From Enterococcus mundtii (GTDB taxonomy: Bacteria > Bacillota > Bacilli > Lactobacillales > Enterococcaceae): a DNA stretch of 64,000 nucleotides. Under the pieces are notes generated by a model that was not told the origin of the DNA, ran no database searches, and worked only from the letters and a program-made list of their open reading frames with translations. Location of the stretch: the NCBI RefSeq assembly GCF_003957375.1, contig NZ_CP025473.1, forward strand, positions 1,885,501 to 1,949,500, read 5' to 3'. Within the stretch, counting starts at the first letter, position 1. The number at the start of each line of letters is the position of its first letter. Position numbers and translations under genes: made by a program. Positions 50,002-57,490 of the stretch are shown here, in pieces.

Positions 50002-50973
50002 TTATAGACCCACTCTTTGCTCAATGAATGAAAAAATCACTGTCCAGTAGGTCTCTGGATCTTTACTGACTGCTTCTAAATGTTCTGCTCCAGGCACTAG
50101 CAGTAAGGCTTTATCTCCTGCCGTTGCATTTTGGATCGTATAAGCTGCTTCCATCGGAACAAAATGATCATGTTCACCATGGATGATCAGAACGGGTAAA
50201 TGATTGCTCCCTAACTGTCTCGTTGCTGATGCCTGTTTCAAAGAATAGCCTGCATATTTTTGTGCGTAACGATTTGCATGTCGCATAATGATTTTTTTTG
50301 GAAAAACTGTCAATTTGCTTAACATATAACGAAATTCTGAATAAACGGATACAAAGCCACTATCAAGAATTAATCCTTTGACAGCACTCGGCAATTTCTC
50401 TCCACTAGCCATCATGATCGTAGAAGCACCCATTGAGCCTCCATGTAAGATGATCTTAGCCTCTGGCTCTCGTTGCAAGATCTCATTGATCCAGAGTATC
50501 AGATCTAATCGGTCCAACCAGCCCATCCCAATGATCTCCCCTTCACTTTCCCCATGGGCACGCAAATCAGGGATCAATACATTGAAGCCTTTTTCTGCAT
50601 ACTTTTTTCCGATATAAGACATGTCTTTTTTTCCTGTGCTGCGATAGTCATGGACACAGACTACCCATTTACCTTTGTTCGAATAAGCAGAGAATATTCT
50701 ACCCTTCAATTTTAACCCCTCTTGACTTTTGGTCATTATGGGTTCTCCTTGTTGCCAAAAATCTTCTGCTAGATCTTCTAAACGTTGGCGTTGCTCTTCA
50801 ACTGTCGTCAAAGAGGCAGGGTCCATGAGTTGATGCCCTGTCTCTTCATACCAAGCATAACCACGTTGTAATCCAGTTTTGATCAACTTCTTTGCGTACA
50901 GATAAGCAATAAAATGATAACTACCGATCATTAATAACATCATTAATAAACTATAAAAAACAATCACTTGCAT
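50002..50973 (-). CDS. Membrane-anchored alpha/beta hydrolase
   Basis: A 323-residue protein. One N-terminal membrane helix (about residues 3-25) is followed by an alpha/beta hydrolase domain with nucleophile motif GGSMGAST near residue 180 and IHGEHDHFVP near 270 providing the acid; a histidine follows in GAEHLEAV. It resembles the family of extracytoplasmic or membrane-bound serine hydrolases common in Firmicutes. Substrate is not predictable. Confidence 0.85.
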   Translation of the reverse strand: MQVIVFYSLLMMLLMIGSYHFIAYLYAKKLIKTGLQRGYAWYEETGHQLMDPASLTTVEEQRQRLEDLAEDFWQQGEPIMTKSQEGLKLKGRIFSAYSNKGKWVVCVHDYRSTGKKDMSYIGKKYAEKGFNVLIPDLRAHGESEGEIIGMGWLDRLDLILWINEILQREPEAKIILHGGSMGASTIMMASGEKLPSAVKGLILDSGFVSVYSEFRYMLSKLTVFPKKIIMRHANRYAQKYAGYSLKQASATRQLGSNHLPVLIIHGEHDHFVPMEAAYTIQNATAGDKALLLVPGAEHLEAVSKDPETYWTVIFSFIEQRVGL

Positions 50974-51198
50974 CCCACACTTTCTACTTGGTGATCGAAA
51001 TTAAAAAATCAAGTATGTTAAATGGTGCTCTAGTTTTCACACACGTATTTCAACGTTCATTTCTATTGTACCACTTTCTATCAAAGAGACAGACGAGGAA
51101 CCATTGACTTGCTGTAATTTTAAACCTATCGTTCCCTATAATGATCTTCTCTTCTTACTGCTAACACTCATAAGAAAAAATGAATTGTTTGTATAACA

Positions 51199-51227
51199 TT
51201 TACATTCTCCATAAAAATAAGTATACT
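51199..51227 (+). promoter_or_regulatory. Promoter of the queuosine-salvage-like operon
   Basis: TTTACA (51199-51204) and TATACT (51222-51227) are spaced by exactly 17 bases. Transcription would start near 51234, 30 bases before the riboswitch. The interval 50974-51326 holds only this promoter, a CAAGGG/CCCTTG hairpin (51246-51262) and the riboswitch. Confidence 0.7.
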
Positions 51228-51263
51228 AATGCCGTGCATTGGAATCAAGGGTTGACCCCTTGG

Positions 51264-51298
51264 ACTGGTTCGGAAACTTCCCAGGATAAAAAACTAAG
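51264..51298 (+). promoter_or_regulatory. preQ1-I riboswitch
   Basis: The P1 stem is CUGG/CCAG (51265-51268 with 51281-51284), enclosing a 12-base loop that begins UUC and ends in C, the same length and end bases as the Bacillus subtilis queC aptamer. The tail AUAAAAAACUAA (51285-51296) is identical to the B. subtilis tail that docks into the stem. The C at the end of the loop corresponds to the base that reads preQ1. The aptamer ends about 30 bases before the start of the nucleoside hydrolase, close to its SD, which suggests translational control. Pseudoknot pairing was not modelled. Confidence 0.8.
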
Positions 51299-51326
51299 TG
51301 TCTCTAAAGAAAGGAGATTGGAAATA

Positions 51327-52301
51327 ATGCGAAAAGTTATTATTGATTGCGATCCCGGTATCGATGATACATTAGCGCTATTGTTTGCATTAAAATCACC
51401 AGAAATCGAAGTTGTCGCAATCACCACCGTTTGTGGGAACGTCCCTGTACATTTGGGAACTGAAAATGTGATCCGTTGTTTGGAACGTTGTGACCGTTTA
51501 GACATCCCTGTTTATCAAGGTTCTGCAACACCACTCAACATGCCATTTATCAGCGCTCAAGATACTCACGGCATGGACGGTCTAGGGGAAACGAACTTCC
51601 CATTAGAAACAGACAAGCAAGCCGAAACGATTCACGCTGTTGATTTTTTAGCGAGTTATTTTGCTGAACAAAAAGATACTTCAGTGATTGCGTTAGGGCC
51701 GCTAACAAATGTCGCTTCTGCTTTACAACAGAATCCACAAATAGGAAAAAACATGGATCGATTTGTTTCGATGGGTGGCACGTATAAAAGCCACGGCAAT
51801 TGTTCACCTGTAGCAGAATACAATTACTGGTGTGACCCTGATGCCGCAGCTTATGTATTTAAACATCTTGGTCAAATGATCGAGATGGTCGGTTTAGACG
51901 TGACACGAGAAATCGTATTTACACCAACGATCCTAGAATATTGTTGCCAACTTGCGCCCGAAGAAGGCAACTATTTAAAAGCAATCACACGCTTTTACTT
52001 TGACTTTCATTGGCAGCAAGAACGCGTCCTAGGTTGTGTCATCAATGATCCTTTGGCCGTTGCGTATTTCATCGATGAACAATTGTGCCAAGGATTCACT
52101 AGCTATACTGCTGTTGAAACACAAGGCATCAGCCGCGGACAAACCTTGGTTGATCGTTATGATTTTTGGCAGAAAAAACCAAACAGTCTAATCATGACAG
52201 ATGTTGACACCTCTCTTTTTTTCCGGAAGTTTTTAGCCGTTCTTTTACATGCACAAGAAGAATTGATAAAAAATGATCTGGAAAGATTAAAGATAGGATG
52301 A
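51327..52301 (+). CDS. Inosine-uridine-type nucleoside hydrolase, probable queuosine hydrolase (QueK-like)
   Basis: A 324-residue nucleoside N-ribohydrolase with the calcium-binding motif DCDPGIDDTLAL at residues 7-18, GPLTNVASAL near 125, and the C-terminal metal aspartate in INDPLAVAY. The family cleaves the N-glycosidic bond of ribonucleosides. Because a preQ1-I riboswitch precedes it and an ECF transporter subunit follows it, I infer that it releases queuine from queuosine, as QueK does in Clostridioides difficile. The start at 51327 has AAAGGAG ten bases upstream; the frame upstream runs through the riboswitch. A purine nucleoside role remains possible. Confidence 0.85.
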   Translation: MRKVIIDCDPGIDDTLALLFALKSPEIEVVAITTVCGNVPVHLGTENVIRCLERCDRLDIPVYQGSATPLNMPFISAQDTHGMDGLGETNFPLETDKQAETIHAVDFLASYFAEQKDTSVIALGPLTNVASALQQNPQIGKNMDRFVSMGGTYKSHGNCSPVAEYNYWCDPDAAAYVFKHLGQMIEMVGLDVTREIVFTPTILEYCCQLAPEEGNYLKAITRFYFDFHWQQERVLGCVINDPLAVAYFIDEQLCQGFTSYTAVETQGISRGQTLVDRYDFWQKKPNSLIMTDVDTSLFFRKFLAVLLHAQEELIKNDLERLKIG

Positions 52302-52307
52302 AAAAAG

Positions 52308-52886
52308 ATGGCACAAAAGAAAATCACGACAAGAATGATCACAATCATGGCACTAAGTATCGGAATCAACTTTCTCGGTGGAACGATTGCTTTATGGCTC
52401 CGTTTACCGATTTATCTTGATTCGATCGGTACGATTTTTGCAGGTGCCTTACTTGGACCAATTCCTGGGGTTTTAACAGGATTGAGTAGTAGCTTACTTA
52501 GTGGCGTGACGATGGATATGTTCTCTTTGTATTATTCCCCGATACAAATCATTACTGGGTTATTAGCGGGGTTGATTTTACCACAGAAATTACAGGCGCA
52601 AGGTTTGAAGAGTAAACTTTCATTATTCGCATGGACGTTTGTCCTTTCAGCGCCTGGAACCATACTATCATCGATTATCACGATCCAATTATTTGGTGGT
52701 ATCACTTCATCAGGTTCAAGTACCATTGTCCAACTTCTTTACGGATTAGGACTAAACCAAGCTGTAAGTGTCACGATTGTTCAAGCAGCGACAGATTATT
52801 TAGATCGGCTGCTATCGGTCCTTGTCGTTTCACTTGTTGTGTTGAAATTACCAAACCAAGTAGTGGCAAAGACAAGAAATCGTTGA
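52308..52886 (+). CDS. ECF transporter S component (QrtT-like)
   Basis: A 192-residue membrane protein with about six hydrophobic segments and the pattern LPIYLDSIGTIFAGALLGPIPG, which is typical of ECF substrate-binding (S) subunits. It would work with the shared EcfA-EcfA'-EcfT module encoded elsewhere. It starts six bases after the nucleoside hydrolase, so the two are co-expressed. The preQ1 riboswitch points to uptake of queuosine or queuine, the role proposed for QrtT. Substrate assignment is inference. Confidence 0.82.
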   Translation: MAQKKITTRMITIMALSIGINFLGGTIALWLRLPIYLDSIGTIFAGALLGPIPGVLTGLSSSLLSGVTMDMFSLYYSPIQIITGLLAGLILPQKLQAQGLKSKLSLFAWTFVLSAPGTILSSIITIQLFGGITSSGSSTIVQLLYGLGLNQAVSVTIVQAATDYLDRLLSVLVVSLVVLKLPNQVVAKTRNR

Positions 52887-52919
52887 TGAGTATTTGTACT
52901 ATAGCTAATCACTAAATGC

Positions 52920-52992
52920 AAATACCCGAACGTCGAATCAATTTCTATCATCTCTATGAGAAGGAATTGATCCATCGTTCGGGTATTGTTTG
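52920..52992 (+). terminator. Terminator of the riboswitch operon
   Basis: AATACCCGAACG (52920-52931) pairs with CGTTCGGGTATT (52975-52986), with an inner ATCAATT/AATTGAT stem, followed by GTTTGTTA. It may also stop the convergent acetyltransferase transcript. Confidence 0.65.
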
Positions 52993-53053
52993 TTATCCAA
53001 AAGGTTTTGTCTCTTGTTTGACTGAAAGAAACTTTCCTAAATCCAGCATCCTA

Positions 53054-53671
53054 TCATTCCATCAACAAGGCACTATCCTGGACTTTAATATTTTTTTCTC
53101 GATCTTTATACGTGATCGGTCGGATCACTTTACACGGATTCCCCGCAGCAATCACATTTTCTGGTATATCTTTTGTTACCACACTTCCTGCCCCAATGAT
53201 GCTATTTGCACCAATCGTCACCCCTTGAAGAACATGGACTCCCGCTCCTAACCAAACTTTATCGCCAATATGGATCGGCTTCGCATAAACGACATGATCG
53301 GCACGTTCCAACGGATCTTCTGCATGATTGGCTGCATACAAACCAACTCTCGGCCCTACATAGACATCATTTCCGATCGTCACCTCATGACAATCAAGAA
53401 TGATCATATCATGGTTCAAATAAACATTATTTCCTATAGAAATGTTGAATCCAAACTCACATTGAAAATTCGACTCGATATAGACATTCTCACCCATTGA
53501 AGCGAATAGTGCCCGTAAAATGGGGTATTTATAATGATTTTCTGAATTCACGAGAAAATTGTATCTCCTGCATTGTCTCAATGCATGATTTCTTGCGTGT
53601 ACTACTTTAGAGTCCATATCATCGTATGGTAAACCTGTATTGGTTATCTGTTTCACATCATTTTCGCTCAT
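53054..53671 (-). CDS. Sugar O-acetyltransferase (maltose/galactoside acetyltransferase type)
   Basis: A 205-residue member of the LacA/Maa group. The N-terminal MAC-type helical region (RNHALRQCRRYNFL) is followed by the left-handed beta helix of hexapeptide repeats (IGNNVY, IGNDVY, IGDKVWLGAGV, IGANSIIGAGSVV). The catalytic histidine is in YAANHAEDP. It acetylates a sugar hydroxyl from acetyl-CoA, possibly for detoxification. A TATAAT -10 lies at 53706-53711. Confidence 0.88.
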   Translation of the reverse strand: MSENDVKQITNTGLPYDDMDSKVVHARNHALRQCRRYNFLVNSENHYKYPILRALFASMGENVYIESNFQCEFGFNISIGNNVYLNHDMIILDCHEVTIGNDVYVGPRVGLYAANHAEDPLERADHVVYAKPIHIGDKVWLGAGVHVLQGVTIGANSIIGAGSVVTKDIPENVIAAGNPCKVIRPITYKDREKNIKVQDSALLME

Positions 53672-53770
53672 CTTTCTCCCCCTATTATCTTATTTGCTTA
53701 CATGTATTATAACAGAGAGTCTATTTTCTATAAGGATGAGAGATTTGTGAAAGATCGTGACAGTGTTTTT

Positions 53771-54097
53771 CTAGTAATCGGTTTCGTGAATTCGCTCTAT
53801 CTCTTTTCGATAGGAGCTTGTTAATTCTTGCTCTTTTTCTTCTAATTGTCGTGCATAGTTTTGAGCCGTATGGATCAGGTTACGATCGATTGCCTCCATT
53901 TGATGATAGAATTGTCGGCTATCCCAATGTTCATTCTTCGTCAAATACATGATTTTTTGTACCAATTGATCTGTTTCTCTCCTAAAGTTTACTAACTGAT
54001 GATTGATTTCTTCTTGTTGACGGTGTATTTGACGTTTGTTTTGATAGAATTGCTCCTCTAAATTTTGTAGTTTATGTTGTTTCTCTACTGTCCCCAT
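53771..54097 (-). CDS. Small coiled-coil protein, probable type VII effector partner
   Basis: A 108-residue, strongly charged protein, nearly all alpha helix with heptad-like spacing (QNLEEQFYQNKRQIHRQQEEI) and no signal peptide. In layout it resembles the small coiled-coil partners (DUF3958-like) encoded with LXG toxins. It starts three bases after the preceding small gene and is the last of the four-gene lipase cluster. The role as a targeting partner, like TlaA2 for TslA, is inference from context. Confidence 0.6.
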   Translation of the reverse strand: MGTVEKQHKLQNLEEQFYQNKRQIHRQQEEINHQLVNFRRETDQLVQKIMYLTKNEHWDSRQFYHQMEAIDRNLIHTAQNYARQLEEKEQELTSSYRKEIERIHETDY

Positions 54098-54100
54098 TCT

Positions 54101-54394
54101 TTACCCCCTTTTCACAGGTGTGACCAATGTTGGTTGTTTCATTTGTTTGACATACTGTTCTGCTGCAACGGCACTTTTCCCTTCTAAAGCGCCTTTCAAA
54201 GTAGACGGTAAGATACTATTTGTTTGTTGATACATTCCTTCTGAGATCTCTTTTAGGAATTCGATTGAAGTTAACTTGGTCTGAATGATGCGACTTTCCT
54301 TTGCCAGAATCAGCGCTTGTATGGCTACTCGTTCCCGTTCCTTTTGTTCTTGTCCAAGTCTTTCTAGAAATTCTTGTAATTCTCTATTTTCCAT
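54101..54394 (-). CDS. Small helical protein, probable type VII effector partner
   Basis: A 97-residue helical protein with an N-terminal amphipathic helix (MENRELQEFLERLGQEQKER) and no WXG motif that I can see. The start at 54394 has AAAGGAG seven bases upstream and lies 14 bases after the lipase stop. Together with the gene at 53771 it matches the pair of small helical proteins (TlaA1 and TlaA2) that bind the C-terminal domain of the reversed lipase toxin TslA. Family membership is not certain. Confidence 0.6.
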   Translation of the reverse strand: MENRELQEFLERLGQEQKERERVAIQALILAKESRIIQTKLTSIEFLKEISEGMYQQTNSILPSTLKGALEGKSAVAAEQYVKQMKQPTLVTPVKRG

Positions 54395-54407
54395 AGATAA
54401 ACTCCTT

Positions 54408-55982
54408 TCACTTGTTTTTGAACAAAATATTTCCTGCCTGTCTGTCATACTCTGTAAGATGATTTGCTACTATCGCTAGTTTATTACTAAACTCCTCCAG
54501 CTTCTCTTTATATTGTTTCACTTGATTCGTATTTAATGAGGCTTGTCCGCTGTCCCATAAATTATTTTTTCCATATGGGGAAACCATCTCTTGTACTTCC
54601 CAATAAGTCAAATAGTTTCTTATCATTCCAACACCATCTAATAGTTCTTTCGCTGTTGCCGTAATCTCATCTTCGAATTCTTTTTGGGCATTTTTAAAGA
54701 TGGTCTCGTACTCTTCCCCTATATTTTTCGCCTTTTGGATGATCGATTGAACTAATTCCGATTGTAAACTGATTTTTTTTGAACCTGAAGCATGAGAAAT
54801 TCTTTTATGTAATTCGTTGACCGTCTCGTTCCATTCACTAGCAACTTTTGTCTCTGCAATAATCTTGGCATATTCTTTTTCAAAATCTTTATACTCTCCA
54901 GAGAGCAATAATTTTATGACTTCTGTAAAAGATAACCCACCTTCTGGTTTTTCTTTTACTACACGTTTCAAATATTTATCTATCAATTGGGAAACCTTTA
55001 CCCCCGCAGCAAAAATGTAGCCATGTTCCTTTAAATTAGCTTCCTGAAGTGTTCCATCAGGATTTATTTGAAACTGTCCAAAGTCGTGGCTAGAGCCGTT
55101 TTGATCTTCCATATCAAACGTCGTGTTAAAAGATTTAGGTAATAAGTAACGAACATTCCCGATCTCATCTAGCCCAGGCTTATTTCTGTTCAACATGGAA
55201 ACAATATCAACAGCATTGACATAATAGTCGATTTTCCCCTGCTCTTCCAACTCCTGGATATTTTTTTGTGCCTGTTCCGACATTCTATTAATACTTTCAC
55301 GCGCATCAGGTCCTTGAAACAAAACTACTTTGTCGATTTTAGCAATATCTTTTTCAGGGAGATTCGCCACAGCCTGAATCGACACCATCGTTCCCAAAGA
55401 ATGACCTGTGACAGACATTGTGGCATTAAGTGCTTGTGTGGTCATTTCCGTTATCTTCTGGTGCATAGCTTGATTTGCTAATTTTGCCTGTGGAATATAG
55501 GCATTTTTTGTTATAAATGCCTGATTATTATGCCACCAGTCATTGAGATTCAAATTACTTGAAGAAATACCATCACTGCCTCTAGTAACAAAATAAGTAT
55601 GTTTAGTCTCTATCGACAATTTAGGCGTGTCTGTCACATAATAAGCATTGAACCCAGCTTTCTCATCCGTCAAAAGACCTTGCTTGTATGTGTTTTTCAC
55701 ATAGCTCTGCACTTCATAGCCTCCGTTTACTTTCGGCACTCGTATGTTTCCTAGCTCCTTGACTGTTTTGACGGTGGTATCGGGTTGGAGGTAGACCACA
55801 CCGTTGTTGGGTAACTCTTTTCCCCCTTTTGTTAACTTTCCATTAATTTTTTTATCTTTGGAGAAGTCAAATTTTATTACTCTCTCTTTATTTTGGTAAC
55901 TTGTAAAAGAATTGGGACGATTATTATAAGCACTTTCTGCTAGGCCAGCAAAAATATTATCAAAACTCTCTAAATTACTCAT
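54408..55982 (-). CDS. Lipase with reversed type VII-effector domain order (TslA-like)
   Basis: A 524-residue protein without signal peptide. Residues about 1-330 form an alpha/beta-hydrolase lipase domain: TRGSDG near 133, nucleophile Ser195 in TGHSLGT, probable Asp259 (NAVDIVS) and His299 (SSHDFG). Residues about 335-524 are almost wholly helical and end in YDRQAGNILFKNK, replacing the N-terminal LXG domain of other effectors. This order, with a membrane immunity-like gene before it and two small helical proteins after it, is that of TslA, the type VII secreted lipase toxin of S. aureus. GGAGG precedes the start, which overlaps the upstream gene by eight bases. It likely acts on phospholipids or lipids of competitors. 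Confidence 0.72.
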   Translation of the reverse strand: MSNLESFDNIFAGLAESAYNNRPNSFTSYQNKERVIKFDFSKDKKINGKLTKGGKELPNNGVVYLQPDTTVKTVKELGNIRVPKVNGGYEVQSYVKNTYKQGLLTDEKAGFNAYYVTDTPKLSIETKHTYFVTRGSDGISSSNLNLNDWWHNNQAFITKNAYIPQAKLANQAMHQKITEMTTQALNATMSVTGHSLGTMVSIQAVANLPEKDIAKIDKVVLFQGPDARESINRMSEQAQKNIQELEEQGKIDYYVNAVDIVSMLNRNKPGLDEIGNVRYLLPKSFNTTFDMEDQNGSSHDFGQFQINPDGTLQEANLKEHGYIFAAGVKVSQLIDKYLKRVVKEKPEGGLSFTEVIKLLLSGEYKDFEKEYAKIIAETKVASEWNETVNELHKRISHASGSKKISLQSELVQSIIQKAKNIGEEYETIFKNAQKEFEDEITATAKELLDGVGMIRNYLTYWEVQEMVSPYGKNNLWDSGQASLNTNQVKQYKEKLEEFSNKLAIVANHLTEYDRQAGNILFKNK

Positions 55983-56382
55983 AAATCATTCCTCCTACAT
56001 ATAATGAGCTTAAAAGCCCTATTGTATCAAGTTTAGGCATATTTTTTTCATCTACTCCGAAACTTAATATAAAGTTTGACTCCTTAATATCATTAAATCT
56101 CCCATTAATGGTCATTAATTTTCCAGCGCCCCTAGGTGTACCATTTCCTATATCAGCGACTTTCACACTATCCCATTCATACTTAACACTTTGAATTTTT
56201 GGGTTTTGAGATTTCACATACTCAGTCATTTTATTTTCGTGTTCTTTCAAAAAAGCAATTTGTCTTTCTTTTTCTGGTGGTTCGCTCATTTTATCCACTC
56301 CTATCGTCATCAAAAGAACTAATAATACACCTATACTTACTAGAATCAGCCATTTTTTCTTTCCCAATTGATTATCCCTCAT
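55975..56382 (-). CDS. Membrane-anchored small protein, probable lipase immunity protein
   Basis: A 135-residue protein with a basic N-terminus and one membrane helix (KKWLILVSIGVLLVLLMTIG), then an extracytoplasmic domain of about 105 residues with alternating helix and strands. It has no lipobox cysteine, unlike the lipoprotein TilA. It overlaps the lipase start by eight bases, so both are made together, as expected of a toxin and its immunity protein. It bears some resemblance to DUF1310 proteins. The role is inferred from position only. Confidence 0.55.
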   Translation of the reverse strand: MRDNQLGKKKWLILVSIGVLLVLLMTIGVDKMSEPPEKERQIAFLKEHENKMTEYVKSQNPKIQSVKYEWDSVKVADIGNGTPRGAGKLMTINGRFNDIKESNFILSFGVDEKNMPKLDTIGLLSSLYVGGMIYE

Positions 56383-56545
56383 TCCTTACTCTTCAAATTC
56401 TCGGATACTTTTTGTGTATATTCTGTCAGCACATCAATACTTGCTAGTATTTTCTACTTGTACTACTGTTTACTCATCTGCTTCGTTCATTATTACTATA
56501 CGTAATTTTTGCCTATTTAAATTAAAATTTACTGGATAAGGAGCA

Positions 56546-56580
56546 TATACGTCGTATACGGTTAATTTTAGTCTTATACG
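56546..56580. promoter_or_regulatory. Repeated TATACG motif in divergent region
   Basis: TATACG-T-CGTATA (56546-56558) is a perfect 13-bp palindrome. Further TATACG copies begin at 56555 and, 20 bases on, at 56575. They lie between the minus-strand lipase cluster and the plus-strand 58-residue gene, where a shared operator could sit. Confidence 0.35.
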
Positions 56581-56632
56581 CTCATAAAAAAATGCTTACT
56601 TCGTCAAATCATTCTACTGGGAGAGGATAACT

Positions 56633-56809
56633 ATGCTAAGAAAAACAAGACTAGTAGTTGGTTCTATTATTTTAGGAATGTTAGGTTTTAGCCTGATGCT
56701 AGTAACGATGGTTCGAAAAAACAACTTTAATAGGGAGCTTAAATTAAACGCAAATTACTACGATCATTCAGAAGAGTCTCTGTTTATTTTGAAAAATCAC
56801 AAAGAATAA
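56633..56809 (+). CDS. Small membrane protein, 58 residues
   Basis: An open frame starting MLRKTRLVVGS with one membrane helix (residues 7-26) and a polar tail ending in FILKNHKE. GAGAGG lies six bases before the ATG. It is divergent from the lipase cluster and outside any repeat. The family is not recognised; it could be an accessory or additional immunity protein, but nothing in the sequence shows it. Confidence 0.55.
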   Translation: MLRKTRLVVGSIILGMLGFSLMLVTMVRKNNFNRELKLNANYYDHSEESLFILKNHKE

Positions 56810-57011
56810 AGGATTGTTTGTTTTGTGGACGATACCAGATATGGATGTGTCCTTTACTTCACGTATCTCTTGTTTGGTGTATTACATAATAAAGTAAATC
56901 GGCTATAATGAAGTTGACCGCCTCTTTTTAATAATAAAAAGCCATTATATACATATTAAAACTCACTATATTAATATTCATTACTCAAACATCATTCGGA
57001 AGTGACCTATC

Positions 57012-57420
57012 ATGAAAAACCAACTCGCTTTTAAATTTTTACCCAAGTTATGGACTTCTATTTTTTTATCTTGTGGTGATTGCTATTGGCTCATTCATGT
57101 ATTTATCAAAGTATTGGAATATTATGATTTTCACCTCTATCTATCCTGATTTTCATCTTCATATCTCAAACTTTTCAATTAGCTTGATTTTAGGTTTGAT
57201 TCCATATTTTTGGTTATTGATGGGGATACAATTCAATTATGTAATTATATTTTCTTTCCTCTTACTCGTAGTAAATACGCTATGCGAAACTGTCTTCGGA
57301 TTCATAAACACACCTGATCTTATTGATATGTGTTTTGGCTTTGTTGGTACTGGAATTTCTTTTCTGACATTGTTAATCATTTATACATTCGGACTTTTAC
57401 CTAATAAAGAAACCACATAA
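57012..57420 (+). pseudogene. Membrane protein gene with frameshift in a T run
   Basis: The ATG at 57012 is preceded by GGAAGTGA eight bases upstream. Its frame (MKNQLAFKFLPKLWTSIF) ends early, while the next frame, open from 57073 to 57420, has no good start. Removing one T from the seven at 57061-57067 joins them into a 135-residue protein with four hydrophobic segments, the first reading continuously through IFYLVVIAIGSFMYLSKYW. So the gene is either broken, phase variable, or affected by a homopolymer sequencing error. Product family not recognised. Confidence 0.6.
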
Positions 57421-57448
57421 TTTTTCAAAAATCATCTGGCTGAAATGT

Positions 57449-57490
57449 AAAACGAGAATCGAAGCCTTAGCTGTCGATTCTCGTTTTCTT
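57449..57490. terminator. Bidirectional terminator
   Basis: AAAACGAGAATCGA pairs with TCGATTCTCGTTTT over a short loop and overlaps the stop of the DUF916 gene, serving both convergent genes. Confidence 0.75.

Noticed and set aside
51180-51326. N-terminal extension of the nucleoside hydrolase frame by 49 codons
   Set aside because: It runs through the promoter and the riboswitch. The ATG at 51327 has the SD and begins the conserved family N-terminus.
57073-57420. Independent GTG-started membrane protein of 115 residues
   Set aside because: The GTG has no ribosome binding site and starts inside a membrane helix. The frame is better explained as the shifted continuation of the gene starting at 57012.
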